A stretch of 64,000 bases of DNA, from the NCBI RefSeq assembly GCF_011044495.1, contig NZ_CP049143.1:5952001-6016000 (forward strand), in the 5' to 3' direction. Below the pieces are notes generated by a model. That model did not search any database and was not told the origin of the DNA. It saw nothing but the letters and a program-made list of their open reading frames with translations. The position numbers were made by a program, and so were the translations under genes. The first letter of the stretch is position 1; every line of letters begins with the position of its first letter. Shown piece by piece: positions 27,911 to 35,978 of this stretch. The stretch is from Roseimicrobium sp. ORNL1. Its GTDB lineage: Bacteria > Verrucomicrobiota > Verrucomicrobiia > Verrucomicrobiales > Verrucomicrobiaceae.

Positions 27911-28681
27911 TCATGGGGAAGTGACACTGCCATGGGCGAGCACCGTGATCAGATGCCGGATTTCATCTTCCAGGTCCTCCTCGTTCGCCACCGTTTGCGC
28001 GATCTCTTCGCGGAAGATTTCCCGGAAGCGCTTTCGAAGCCGGTGCACCGCCACACGCGCGGCCCCTTCGGTGCTGCCCAACTGTGCAGCGAGGTCTGCG
28101 TAGGAGTTTTCTCCGCGTGGAGCCACCAGTTGAGGTTTCAGAACCGTGAAGTCGTGCTCGCGCCCCGATCGCTCAAATTCTGCACGGAGCCTGCCGAGAG
28201 TTTGCTCCAGAAGCGTCAGCGCCCAGCGACGGTCATACGCCTCATCTGCCGAGGCCTGCGGTGAGGTTTCTTCACGATAAAGCTTTTCACCCAGTACCGT
28301 ATCCAGCGGCACGGCATGCTGCCCACCTCCACGCTTCAATCGGCGTGAGCGGTCCCATTCGTTGGCCAGATGCCGCTGAAACGCCATCAGCATGAACTGG
28401 CGAAAGCGTCCCCGCTCCTGCTGCACCGCCTGGAGGAATCCTTTCTCCAGGAGTCTTGCGAAGAATCCCTGCGTGCCATCTTCTGCGTCCTGGGGACTGT
28501 GCCCGCGCCGCCGGGCGTAGATGTACAGCGGCTGCCAGTAGGTCCTGCACAGGAACTCCATCGCCTGCTGTGCATGGTCATTCCCCACGTCCCGTGCCGC
28601 AAGCACCACAGACCACCGCGTGGTCAGAAAGAGCGTTTCATGTCGGAATGATTTTTGCGCAGCGTCGTGATCCGAAGCCAT
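27911..28681 (-). CDS. ECF RNA polymerase sigma factor (STK-associated type)
   Basis: 256 residues. Region 2 is visible around 37-105 (AMEFLCRTYWQPLYIYARRRGHSPQDAEDGTQGFFARLLE), and region 4 near 195-235 (SYADLAAQLGSTEGAARVAVHRLRKRFREIFREEI). The N-terminal FLTTRWSVVLAAR segment and the extended length are typical of planctomycete/verrucomicrobial ECF factors found next to Ser/Thr kinases. No anti-sigma gene is adjacent; the kinase gene downstream is the presumed partner. Upstream, TGTAAC-N17-TATGAT sits at exactly -35/-10 from the ATG, suggesting autoregulation. Confidence 0.92.
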   Translation of the reverse strand: MASDHDAAQKSFRHETLFLTTRWSVVLAARDVGNDHAQQAMEFLCRTYWQPLYIYARRRGHSPQDAEDGTQGFFARLLEKGFLQAVQQERGRFRQFMLMAFQRHLANEWDRSRRLKRGGGQHAVPLDTVLGEKLYREETSPQASADEAYDRRWALTLLEQTLGRLRAEFERSGREHDFTVLKPQLVAPRGENSYADLAAQLGSTEGAARVAVHRLRKRFREIFREEIAQTVANEEDLEDEIRHLITVLAHGSVTSP

Positions 28682-28687
28682 CCCCGG

Positions 28688-28716
28688 ATCATAAGCTCTC
28701 TGGAGGAAACGTTACA
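28688..28716 (-). promoter_or_regulatory. ECF-type promoter of the sigma gene, leaderless arrangement
   Basis: Minus-strand TGTAACGTTT starts at -35 from the sigma-factor ATG. TATGAT lies at -12 to -7, 17 bases after TGTAAC. The ten-base upstream element and CTTA at -14 to -11 are shared with the kinase promoter. The gene probably drives its own transcription; the leaderless start is inferred from spacing. Confidence 0.65.
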
Positions 28717-28795
28717 AGGCCTCCTCTTGCCCTCTGCCCATTCTTCTCCAGCCTTTCGCAATCACGTCCAAGTCGTTCTCTGCTCCCCCTCCGGT

Positions 28796-29131
28796 ATGAA
28801 CTACATCGAACTCCCCCACAACAAGAAGCTGAACCTCCTCAACGAACATGACGGTGACTGGGAAAATCTGGAGCAGAGCAAGTGGTGCCTGCACTGCAGC
28901 CAGAGTTTTACCGGCCTCGCGGCTCGTGTTTGGAAAGATGCGGAGGATGGCCGCCTGTGGCTGGAATGCGGCACGCCGGGCTGCGATGGCTCCCCCATCG
29001 ACTGGGCACCCTATCCCTGGTGGGACGACAATCATCCCGCCACGATTGAATATCACAAAAAGAATCCCCGATCCGAAGACGGACCGGGGTTCCTGGATGA
29101 TGATTTGGAGGATGAAGACGTGAAGCCTTGA
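28796..29131 (+). CDS. small zinc-ribbon-like protein, hypothetical
   Basis: 111 residues from the ATG at 28796; longer in-frame starts overlap the sigma-factor promoter region. Cys31-x2-Cys34 (WCLHC) and Cys58-x4-Cys63 (CGTPGC) could bind a metal. A Trp/Pro-rich stretch (SPIDWAPYPWWDDNH) and an acidic C-terminus follow. The gene is divergent from the sigma-factor gene across about 115 bases. Domain type suggests nucleic-acid or protein binding, but no family or function is known. Confidence 0.65.
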   Translation: MNYIELPHNKKLNLLNEHDGDWENLEQSKWCLHCSQSFTGLAARVWKDAEDGRLWLECGTPGCDGSPIDWAPYPWWDDNHPATIEYHKKNPRSEDGPGFLDDDLEDEDVKP

Positions 29132-29312
29132 TGTTCGGTCCCAGTTCCCTGGCACTCATACCAAGTTCAGATGAAAACAGGTTAAATGAGGGAGGCGCTA
29201 TCACTCAAGGGAGCACTCCTGCCATACGCATGAACCAAAATGAGAGCGTGCCTTTCGCAGTGGGTTATGAGGCACAGTCGAAGCAGTTCCGCGGACTACG
29301 CCCTTCAAGGCA

Positions 29313-29494
29313 AACGCCCTTCCACAAAATGGGACGGTAGGGATGCGCTCCTGCGCGTCCGACTTTGGGCGGGCGGAGGGTGTGGAACTGCGACACGAAA
29401 CGGCCTCGCCATGTGGCATCTCCCTCCGCCTCCGCCCGCCATAAACGGACGCGCAGGAGCGCATCCCTACCGTCCCATTTTGTGGAAGGGCGTT
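29313..29494. repeat. MITE/REP-like element with 49-bp perfect inverted repeats
   Basis: Bases 29313-29361 are the exact reverse complement of 29446-29494. After a short mismatch the pairing resumes with GGCGGGCGGAGG (about 29368-29379 against the strand opposite 29429-29440). The whole 182-bp unit could fold into one very long hairpin. There is no transposase, no obvious target-site duplication, and no open frame inside. Confidence 0.85.
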
Positions 29495-29605
29495 AAGATG
29501 CTGAGCCAATAGTGCCTCAGGGGCTCGAGAGTGTGTTCGTTTCGACGATGAACTCGCGGGCTATTGCACCTCCGGCACAAATGAAATCCTCAGGTTAATG
29601 CCTAT

Positions 29606-29734
29606 GGCAGGAATGCCCCCACTTGGGATGGCTGTCGATAGAATGAGGAATCGCTCGGGTGCTCCTCTACGCTTCAGAAACGGTTTCCAAGCGTCATTCC
29701 CGGTTCACCCTGAAATGGGGGCAGGAGTGCCCCC
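29606..29734. repeat. two diverged copies of a short hairpin repeat
   Basis: GGCAGGAATGCCCCC at about 29606-29620 and GGGGGCAGGAGTGCCCCC at 29717-29734, each followed within a few bases by CTTGGG-type sequence. The second copy is a clean hairpin (GGGGGCA/TGCCCCC with a GGAG loop). Confidence 0.55.
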
Positions 29735-29819
29735 GATCCTTGGGGACAGGGATCTCTCCACGAGCGAGAACCAAACTACCCATTCATCAATCGAATTGGT
29801 ATCAGGACGCGGGCATCCA

Positions 29820-30065
29820 TCATTCCAAAACACTATCCCGCGGAAACTCCTTGAAGCGCTCAAACAGGAGTTCATCGTAAATTCCATGAGCGTCCACGAG
29901 AACCTGCTTCAAGATATCATACCTCGTGTCACTCTCTGAGGAAGCAAGCACGCTCTGAAGGATGCGGCGGCGCTCCTCTTCGACCGACACGCCATGGACC
30001 ACCACCCGCTCTTCCAAGCGGCGGATCAAAGCAGGATCCAAATTGCGAACGACTAGCTGTGCCAT
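29820..30065 (-). CDS. orphan FitA-like ribbon-helix-helix antitoxin
   Basis: 81 residues from the ATG at 30065; an in-frame ATG at 30083 would add six residues. Residues 1-38 (MAQLVVRNLDPALIRRLEERV, then HGVSVEEERRRIL) match the FitA/VapB ribbon-helix-helix type: a DNA-binding strand followed by two helices. In such systems the C-terminal part neutralises a PIN-domain RNase toxin encoded immediately downstream. Here no toxin frame follows, only repeats. A perfect palindrome covers the start codon and is the probable autoregulatory operator. It may be a remnant or a stand-alone regulator. Confidence 0.8.
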   Translation of the reverse strand: MAQLVVRNLDPALIRRLEERVVVHGVSVEEERRRILQSVLASSESDTRYDILKQVLVDAHGIYDELLFERFKEFPRDSVLE

Positions 30066-30086
30066 GCTATCAAATGATAGCATGGC
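30061..30086. promoter_or_regulatory. 12-bp perfect inverted repeat over the antitoxin start
   Basis: GCCATGCTATCA, two bases, then its exact reverse complement. Both possible start codons of the antitoxin (30083 and 30065) lie within the arms, so binding or mRNA folding would mask translation initiation. The position fits an RHH-family operator. Confidence 0.75.
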
Positions 30087-30111
30087 GAACCGAAGGTCAA
30101 GAGGCTGCCTT

Positions 30112-31020
30112 TCAGGCCTTCCCCATCGCGCGCAACAGCGTGATCGCCATGTCTGCAGGCGTCTCGGAGACGGCGATGCCGCACTCGGCCAGAATACGCT
30201 TCTTGGCTTCGGCGGTGTCATCCGCGCCGCCTACGATGGCGCCGGCGTGGCCCATGCGGCGTCCGGGAGGAGCGGTGGCTCCGGCGATGAAGCCAGCGAT
30301 GGGCTTCTTGCAGTTGTCCTTGGCCCAGCGGGCGGCTTCCGTTTCCGCGTTGCCGCCGATTTCGCCGATCATGATGATGGCTTCAGTCTCGGGATCTTCG
30401 TTGAAGAGCCTCAGCACGTCGAGGTGGCTTGTGCCGTTCACCGGGTCACCACCGATGCCTACGCAGGTGCTCTGGCCGTAACCACGCGTCGTGAGCTGCC
30501 ACACGGCTTCATAGGTGAGGGTGCCTGAGCGGGAGACCACGCCGATGTTGCCACGCTTGTGGATGTAGCCCGGGGCGATGCCGATGCGGCATCCACCATG
30601 GGAATCCTTGCCGGTGCCAGGAGTCACGAGGCCGGGGCAGTTCGGGCCGATGAGACGGGTCTTGGATCCAGCCATGGCGGACTTCACCTTCACCATGTCA
30701 TTGATCGGAATGCCTTCCGTGATGGCCACCACGAGATCGAGTCCTGCGTCCACACCTTCCAGGATGGCATCCGCCGCGAAGGGAGGCGGAACGAAAATCA
30801 CGCTCACGGTCGCGCCGCTTTCCTTCACCGCTTCCGCGACGGTGTCATACACCGGCACCTTGTGCGAGCCGTGGTCAAAGCTCTGGCCACCTTTGCCCGG
30901 GGTCACACCGGCCACCAGCTTGGTGCCGTAGTCGAGGGAGGCCTTGGCGTGACGAGAGCCAAAGTCACCAGTGATGCCTTGGACGAGAATGCGGGTATCT
31001 GAATCAACAAGAATGGCCAT
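30112..31020 (-). CDS. sucD: succinate--CoA ligase alpha subunit
   Basis: 302 residues. TCA-cycle enzyme interconverting succinyl-CoA and succinate with nucleotide formation; the alpha subunit binds CoA and carries the phospho-His. Motifs: [19 protein letters not shown] (CoA/Rossmann), [17 protein letters not shown], and the active-site loop [16 protein letters not shown] with the phosphorylated His near 250. It belongs to a minus-strand unit sucC-VOC-sucD with gaps of about 50 bases. Confidence 0.97.
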   Translation of the reverse strand: MAILVDSDTRILVQGITGDFGSRHAKASLDYGTKLVAGVTPGKGGQSFDHGSHKVPVYDTVAEAVKESGATVSVIFVPPPFAADAILEGVDAGLDLVVAITEGIPINDMVKVKSAMAGSKTRLIGPNCPGLVTPGTGKDSHGGCRIGIAPGYIHKRGNIGVVSRSGTLTYEAVWQLTTRGYGQSTCVGIGGDPVNGTSHLDVLRLFNEDPETEAIIMIGEIGGNAETEAARWAKDNCKKPIAGFIAGATAPPGRRMGHAGAIVGGADDTAEAKKRILAECGIAVSETPADMAITLLRAMGKA

Positions 31021-31072
31021 GGGGAATGTCTGTGAGAGTGATGTCGTAAAAAATGTTCGTGCTCAGCTTGGC

Positions 31073-31450
31073 TCAGCTGTGTCCGGGTTTGCGCTTGTGA
31101 ATGATGAGCGGGTTCCCTTCCGGGTCGCTGACAAAAAGCATGTGGCATACCGGCGTCTCCATGGGGCCCATGGTGAACGGCACGGAAGCGTCCTGCAGAG
31201 CTTTGACTGCGGCGTCGAAGTCCTCGACCTCGAGACCGACGGTGCAGCCGTCCTTGGTGGGCGTGAATCCGGCGTACTTGCCGAGACCCAAGGTGGCAGG
31301 ACCGATGTCGAACTCGACCCAGTGTCCGCTTTCCCCCATGTCGTGGTCCATGGTCTTCTTAAGACCAAGCACGCCCTCGTAAAAGGCGCAGGCGCGAGCC
31401 ATGTCCGTTACGGGGTAACAGGAGAAAGCGATTTCAGAAACTTTAAGCAT
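31073..31450 (-). CDS. VOC-superfamily protein between sucC and sucD
   Basis: 125 residues, one glyoxalase-like beta-alpha-beta-beta-beta unit repeated twice (EIAFSCYPVTDMARACAFYEGVLGL; GLEVEDFDAAVKALQ; DPEGNPLIIHKR). The first metal-ligand position carries Ser where metalloenzymes commonly have His, so catalytic metal binding is uncertain. It sits in the suc operon, 47 bases after sucC and 52 before sucD, an unusual insertion. A role in CoA-linked metabolism (as for methylmalonyl-CoA epimerase) is possible but not shown; the sequence looks more like generic bleomycin-resistance/glyoxalase members. Confidence 0.85.
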   Translation of the reverse strand: MLKVSEIAFSCYPVTDMARACAFYEGVLGLKKTMDHDMGESGHWVEFDIGPATLGLGKYAGFTPTKDGCTVGLEVEDFDAAVKALQDASVPFTMGPMETPVCHMLFVSDPEGNPLIIHKRKPGHS

Positions 31451-31497
31451 GGTAACTCTCCTTCTGAAAAACTGAGCTCTTCAAGCGAAGGCGGAGA

Positions 31498-32682
31498 CTA
31501 GGCAGCCACCGCCGCGACAATCTTCTTCGCCGCATCCGCGAGGTCATCCGCACCGGTGATGGCAAGACCGCTCTCCGCGAGCGTCTTCTTGCCAGCCACC
31601 ACGTTGTTGCCTTCGAGGCGCACCACGAGCGGAATGGAAAGGCTGGTCTCTTGCGCCGCAGCGATGATGCCCGTGGCGATGATGTTACAGTCCATGATGC
31701 CGCCGAAGATGTTCACCAGGATGCCCTTCACATTCGGGTCACCGAGGATGATCTTGAAGGCGGCCGTCACCTGCTCCTTGGAAGCGCCACCACCCACGTC
31801 GAGGAAGTTGGCAGGCTCACCACCGGAGAACTTGATGATGTCCATCGTAGCCATGGCCAGACCGGCGCCGTTCACGAGGCAGGCGATGTTTCCGTCCAAG
31901 CCGATGTAGTTCAGGTTGTATTCGCTGGCAGCGACTTCACGAGGATCTTCCTCGGTCTTGTCACGCATCGCCACCACGTCCTTCTGACGGTAAAGGGCGT
32001 TGTCATCGAAGTTGAACTTCGCATCGAGCGCCACGAGCTGGCCGTCCGTGGTGATGGCCAGCGGATTCACCTCGACCATGGAGCAGTCTACCTTGATGAA
32101 GAGATTGTAGAGCGCGGTGAAGAGCTTCACCGCCTGGTTCATGAGCGGCCCGCGGAGGCCGAGCGCCGCGGCCACTTTGCGACACTGGTAGGCCTGCAAG
32201 CCCAGCGTGGGGTGGATGCCTTCCTTGATGATCTTCTCCGGGGTCTTCTCGGCTACTTCCTCGATGTTCACGCCACCTTCGGTGCTGGCGATGATGGAGT
32301 GACGGCTGTTTGCTCGGTCGAGCAGGATGGCAAAGTAGTATTCCTTGGCAATGTCCACGGACTTGGCCACGAGCACCTTGCTCACCAGCTTGCCGTCCGG
32401 CCCGGTCTGGTGCGTCACCAGCGTCTGGCCCAACATCTTGCCAGCGATGTCCTGCGCTTCATCAGCGGTGTTGATGACGTGCACGCCACCTTTGAATCCA
32501 TTTTTAAAGGTACCCTTGCCGCGTCCACCTGCGTGGATCTGCGCTTTCACCACAAGTCCCTCACCACCAAGCTCACGCGCTGCAGCTCCCGCCTCTTCCG
32601 CCGTGCCGGCGACCTTTCCTTTGGGTGTGGCGACGCCGAATTTCTCAAAAAGCTCCTTGGCCTGGTATTCGTGAATGTTCAT
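31498..32682 (-). CDS. sucC: succinate--CoA ligase beta subunit
   Basis: 394 residues from the ATG at 32682 (family start [17 protein letters not shown]); a longer frame upstream adds unrelated sequence. The ATP-grasp domain binds nucleotide and Mg; typical segments are [46 protein letters not shown] (in pieces) and [13 protein letters not shown]. It pairs with SucD in the TCA cycle. First gene of the minus-strand suc unit, divergent from the RsbW-like gene. Confidence 0.97.
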   Translation of the reverse strand: MNIHEYQAKELFEKFGVATPKGKVAGTAEEAGAAARELGGEGLVVKAQIHAGGRGKGTFKNGFKGGVHVINTADEAQDIAGKMLGQTLVTHQTGPDGKLVSKVLVAKSVDIAKEYYFAILLDRANSRHSIIASTEGGVNIEEVAEKTPEKIIKEGIHPTLGLQAYQCRKVAAALGLRGPLMNQAVKLFTALYNLFIKVDCSMVEVNPLAITTDGQLVALDAKFNFDDNALYRQKDVVAMRDKTEEDPREVAASEYNLNYIGLDGNIACLVNGAGLAMATMDIIKFSGGEPANFLDVGGGASKEQVTAAFKIILGDPNVKGILVNIFGGIMDCNIIATGIIAAAQETSLSIPLVVRLEGNNVVAGKKTLAESGLAITGADDLADAAKKIVAAVAA

Positions 32683-32840
32683 GGAAGGGAAAGTGTCAGC
32701 GGAAAGGGAACGGAAAGAACGAGCCGCGAGCATAGGGACACGCCTCGCAGCGTCAAGGCGCAGAGTTGGAAGAATCCGCCCAGTGCAACTTTCGAGCCAG
32801 TCACCCTAAAGAGGCAACCGGGGCATCGCGAAACGCGTAC

Positions 32841-32869
32841 TTGCGCGATTCATTCAACGGGAGTTTATT
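32841..32869 (+). promoter_or_regulatory. possible promoter of the partner-switching operon
   Basis: TTGCGC (32841-32846), a 17-base spacer, and TTTATT (32864-32869), ending 8 bases before the ATG at 32878. This would again imply little or no leader. The elements match the consensus only partly. Confidence 0.3.
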
Positions 32870-32877
32870 ACTTGTCC

Positions 32878-33300
32878 ATGCGTCCGGGAAATTTCAGCAC
32901 GCGACTCAATGTGAACCTCGGGGAGACTGTCCTCGTCGGGAAGATTGTGCGTGAGTTCGGTCAGTGGCATGGAATCCCGGAGGATGCGCTCTTTGTGGTG
33001 AATCTTTCACTCGACGAGCTGGTCACCAACATTGTGACCCACTCGCAGAAGCAGCCACCCCCTCCCAAGGAAATCGTCCTGCGCCTCAGCACCGTGAAAG
33101 ATGAAGTGCGTGCGGAAGTCGAGGACGATGGATGCGCCTTCAATCCTCTCAGCATGCCAGCCCCCGATGTGGGCGCTCCCCTGCAGGAGCGCAATCCGGG
33201 AGGACTCGGCATTCATCTGGTTCGCAGTTTGATGGATACTGTGAACTACCAGCGCATCGGCACGCGCAACCGCCTGACCATTTCGAAAAAAGTCGCCTGA
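32878..33300 (+). CDS. RsbW/SpoIIAB-like anti-sigma factor kinase
   Basis: 140 residues. GHKL-type ATPase: N box LSLDELVTNIVTHSQ near 40-54, G1 box EVEDDGCAFNP near 80, G2 box NPGGLGIHLVRSLMD near 107-121. Such kinases phosphorylate a STAS anti-anti-sigma protein and bind a sigma factor or other target. The adjacent STAS and PP2C phosphatase genes complete the partner-switching set. The controlled target is not encoded beside it. Confidence 0.9.
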   Translation: MRPGNFSTRLNVNLGETVLVGKIVREFGQWHGIPEDALFVVNLSLDELVTNIVTHSQKQPPPPKEIVLRLSTVKDEVRAEVEDDGCAFNPLSMPAPDVGAPLQERNPGGLGIHLVRSLMDTVNYQRIGTRNRLTISKKVA

Positions 33301-33325
33301 GCTAAATCTCCCACCGCCTCCCGCC

Positions 33326-33682
33326 ATGACCTTCAGCATTGAGACCCAGCCCGGACTTTCCATCGCCTGCCTTGGCGGTCACGTGGATACGCTGAATGCC
33401 GGGGAACTGGAGAATACTCTTGTCGCCCTGGCGGACACCGGGGAAAACCAGCTCCTCGTGGACTGCACCTCCCTGGAGTACATCAACAGCGCCGGCCTGC
33501 GTGTGTTTCTCCTCGTCGCCAAGCGCAAGGAAGCCACCGGCGGCAAATGCGCCTTCTGCGGGCTCACCATGAATGTGAAGCTGGTGTTTGAGACCATCGG
33601 TTTTGACCGCATCCTCACGGTGTATGACTCACGGGCGGCTGCCCTGGCGCAGATACAGCCGCTCTCACAGGCGGCTGCCTAA
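33326..33682 (+). CDS. STAS-domain anti-anti-sigma factor (RsbV/SpoIIAA-like)
   Basis: 118 residues, one STAS domain. The phosphorylatable Ser is in the conserved loop LEYINSAGLRVFLLVAKR near 50-66. It would be phosphorylated by the upstream RsbW-like kinase and dephosphorylated by the downstream PP2C protein. It begins 25 bases after the kinase stop, so the three genes form an operon. Confidence 0.93.
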   Translation: MTFSIETQPGLSIACLGGHVDTLNAGELENTLVALADTGENQLLVDCTSLEYINSAGLRVFLLVAKRKEATGGKCAFCGLTMNVKLVFETIGFDRILTVYDSRAAALAQIQPLSQAAA

Positions 33683-33697
33683 TCCCTCCTCGCGACA

Positions 33698-35644
33698 GTG
33701 TTTGCCAATCTGCTCAAAGGCTCGCTGAAGTCGCGGTTCACCCGCCTGATTGGCATTCCTGCCTCCGTCTTTCTTGTCCTGGCCTTCGGGCTGGTGACGT
33801 ATTTGACCTTCAGCCGCTCGGTCGAGTCCACGGCGGCCGAGGCCCTCGGCATGGTCCGCATCCATGCGGCAAAGCTCGATCAGGTGCTGGCCACCGCGGC
33901 CCAGGTGCCCCACATGCACGCGCGCCTCTTTGAGAGTGGCGCCATGAAGGATCAGGAGACGGTGAAGAAATACATCACCGACTCCCTGGCAAAGACACCC
34001 GGGATCTACGGTAGCTGCCTGGCCTTCGAGCCCAATACCTTCATCCCCGGCGTCACCAACTACTGCCCCTACGCCTACTGGAAGGATGGGCAGGCCACGT
34101 TCGAGAATCTGATCCCGCCCGGGTACAACCACTTCGAGTGGCCCTGGTACAACGATCCCAAGCGTCTCGGCCACGCTGTGTGGACGGAGCCCTACTTCGA
34201 CACCGGCGGTGGCAATGTCATCATGACCACGCGCAGCGTGCCCTTTCGCAAACCCAGCCAGAACGGATCCGAAGGGGAATTTTGGGGCGTGGCCACCATC
34301 GACATTTCTCTGGAGGCCCTGTTGGGTGACCTAAATGCCCTGACCGTGGGAGAAACCGGGTATGCCCTCCTCCTGAGCCCGGAAGGACGGATCCTGGGCT
34401 GCCCGGACAAGGGGAAGATCATGACCACGAAGCTTGAGCAGCTCAATCCCGAGCTCGCAGCTGCGCTCATGCCGGGCAGCGAAGGTTTCATCGCGGCCAC
34501 GGATCCCCTGCACAAACGTCCCGTGCGCGTGGCCTACTCTCCGGTGCCAGCGGCGAATTTCATGCTGGCACTCGTCTACCCCGAGCGGGAGGTCTTTGCG
34601 GACGCCAACCGGCTGCTGAATTACCTGATCATCATCGGTCTGCTCGGCCTCCTCTTCCTGTTCACCATCCTGTGGCTCGTCGCACGCTCTGTCAGCGAGC
34701 CGGTGGCGGAACTGGCCAGCGCCGCGCGGAAGATCGCGGATGGCGATCTCGTCCAGCGCCTGGAGTCGCGCTCCAACATCGACGAAGTGAAGGAACTGGC
34801 TTCCGCGTTTGAAAAGATGACCCGCGACCTGCGCATGCGCATGGAGGAGCTGCGCTACACCACCACGCTGAAGGAGCGCATGGCGGGTGAACTCAACGCC
34901 GCCCGCAGCATCCAGATGAGCATGCTGCCGCGCGAATGGCGGGACAAGTCCAACTGGCAGGGCCATGCCCGAGTAGCACTGCATGCCATCATCCAGCCCG
35001 CGCGCGAGGTGGGCGGCGACTTCTACGACTACCGGTTTTTGGATGAGCGGCGCCTCTCCATCTTGATCGGTGATGTGTCCGGAAAAGGGGTGCCCGCCGC
35101 CCTTTTCATGGCCATGACGCAGACGCTCTTCCAGGCGCACGCCGATGCCACACGCACCGTCACGGACGTCATGGCCCGGGTGAACAATGCCCTCTGCGCG
35201 GAGACGCACACGGGCATGTTCGTCACGCTGCTGTACGCCATGCTGGATGTGCAGAGTGGCACCCTGGAGATGTGTAATGCAGGGCACCTGGCCCCGTACC
35301 GCCTCGTACATGGCAAGCCGCCCGTGCCGATCGAGAGCGCGCGCAATCCCGCGCTGGGTCTGGTGAAAGACATCCAGTTCAAGACCGCCACCACACAGCT
35401 CAATCCCGCTGACCGCGTTTTCTTCTACACCGATGGCGTGACCGAGGCGTTTAACCAGAAGAACGAACTCTATTCCACCGCGCGCCTCGAGGCCCTGCTG
35501 GAGAAGAGCATGGATGTCTCCGTGGAAATGCTCACCCAGACAGTCATCGCCGATGTGCAACACCACGCCAGCGGCCACGAAGCCTCAGACGACCTCACCG
35601 TTCTGGCAGTGAACTTCAATCCCAAGGAAGTGTCGCGGGGATAG
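33698..35644 (+). CDS. membrane PP2C/SpoIIE phosphatase with CACHE sensor and HAMP
   Basis: 648 residues, GTG start at 33698, 15 bases after the STAS gene. Topology: membrane span about 16-36, periplasmic double-CACHE-like sensor about 45-300 (YFDTGGGNVIMTTRSVPF, GVATIDISLEALLGDL), span about 305-327, HAMP about 328-380, then a coiled linker and SpoIIE phosphatase about 430-645. Metal-binding Asp residues appear in REVGGDFYDY, IGDVSGKGVPAALFMA and ASDDLTVLAV. It senses an extracellular ligand and activates the STAS protein by dephosphorylation. Confidence 0.93.
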   Translation: MFANLLKGSLKSRFTRLIGIPASVFLVLAFGLVTYLTFSRSVESTAAEALGMVRIHAAKLDQVLATAAQVPHMHARLFESGAMKDQETVKKYITDSLAKTPGIYGSCLAFEPNTFIPGVTNYCPYAYWKDGQATFENLIPPGYNHFEWPWYNDPKRLGHAVWTEPYFDTGGGNVIMTTRSVPFRKPSQNGSEGEFWGVATIDISLEALLGDLNALTVGETGYALLLSPEGRILGCPDKGKIMTTKLEQLNPELAAALMPGSEGFIAATDPLHKRPVRVAYSPVPAANFMLALVYPEREVFADANRLLNYLIIIGLLGLLFLFTILWLVARSVSEPVAELASAARKIADGDLVQRLESRSNIDEVKELASAFEKMTRDLRMRMEELRYTTTLKERMAGELNAARSIQMSMLPREWRDKSNWQGHARVALHAIIQPAREVGGDFYDYRFLDERRLSILIGDVSGKGVPAALFMAMTQTLFQAHADATRTVTDVMARVNNALCAETHTGMFVTLLYAMLDVQSGTLEMCNAGHLAPYRLVHGKPPVPIESARNPALGLVKDIQFKTATTQLNPADRVFFYTDGVTEAFNQKNELYSTARLEALLEKSMDVSVEMLTQTVIADVQHHASGHEASDDLTVLAVNFNPKEVSRG

Positions 35645-35723
35645 TCCAGTCCTTGCGGTGCTCGCATCGGCTTGCATTTTCGCTGGGATCATCCTCCTTC
35701 GCAGACTCACACGTTCCCTCTTC

Positions 35724-35927
35724 ATGCAAGTCACCGTCAACGGCACGCCCACCCAATTTTCCGGCACCTCCTCCACCGTGGCGGCGCTCCTGGATTTCCT
35801 GGGACTGGCGGGCAAGCCGGTGGTGGTGGAGTTGAATCAGCGCGCGCTCTTCCCGCGCGAACTTGCATCCACGCCCCTTGCGGAGGGAGACGTGCTCGAG
35901 CTCGTGCAGATCACCGCCGGAGGCTGA
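35724..35927 (+). CDS. thiS: sulfur carrier protein ThiS
   Basis: 67 residues from the ATG at 35724; ends in Gly-Gly, as needed for adenylation and thiocarboxylate formation. Sequence MQVTVNGTPTQF...VVVELNQRALFPRE...LAEGDVLELVQITAGG is a standard ThiS beta-grasp. It supplies sulfur for the thiazole of thiamine with ThiF/ThiG, neither of which is nearby. Stands alone between the phosphatase and a convergent methyltransferase gene. Confidence 0.92.
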   Translation: MQVTVNGTPTQFSGTSSTVAALLDFLGLAGKPVVVELNQRALFPRELASTPLAEGDVLELVQITAGG

Positions 35928-35978
35928 TTGAGCAGCCCGGTGCGATGGATTCACGCCGGACTCAGGCGCGGCAACCTT

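Larger units (their letters stand above)
29132..29819. other. 688-bp gene-free repeat island
   Basis: I see no convincing gene here. It contains the long inverted-repeat element at 29313-29494 and two diverged copies of a GGCAGGARTGCCCCC-type repeat near 29606-29620 and 29717-29734. It lies where a toxin partner of the orphan antitoxin (minus strand, ending at 29820) would normally be encoded, and no PIN-domain frame is present on either strand. Confidence 0.7.

Noticed and set aside
29132-29819. Possible PIN/VapC toxin for the FitA-like antitoxin
   Set aside because: No frame on the minus strand shows PIN acidic motifs or sufficient length.
29598-29939. 113-residue plus-strand frame
   Set aside because: Overlaps repeats and the antitoxin on the other strand; not protein-like.
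31651-33300. 549-codon plus-strand frame running into the RsbW-like gene
   Set aside because: Only the last 140 codons (from 32878) are real; the rest is antisense to sucC.
34331-35578. 415-codon minus-strand frame
   Set aside because: Antisense to the PP2C phosphatase gene.
35645-35723. TPP riboswitch before thiS
   Set aside because: The 79-base gap is too short and lacks the conserved TPP-riboswitch core sequences.
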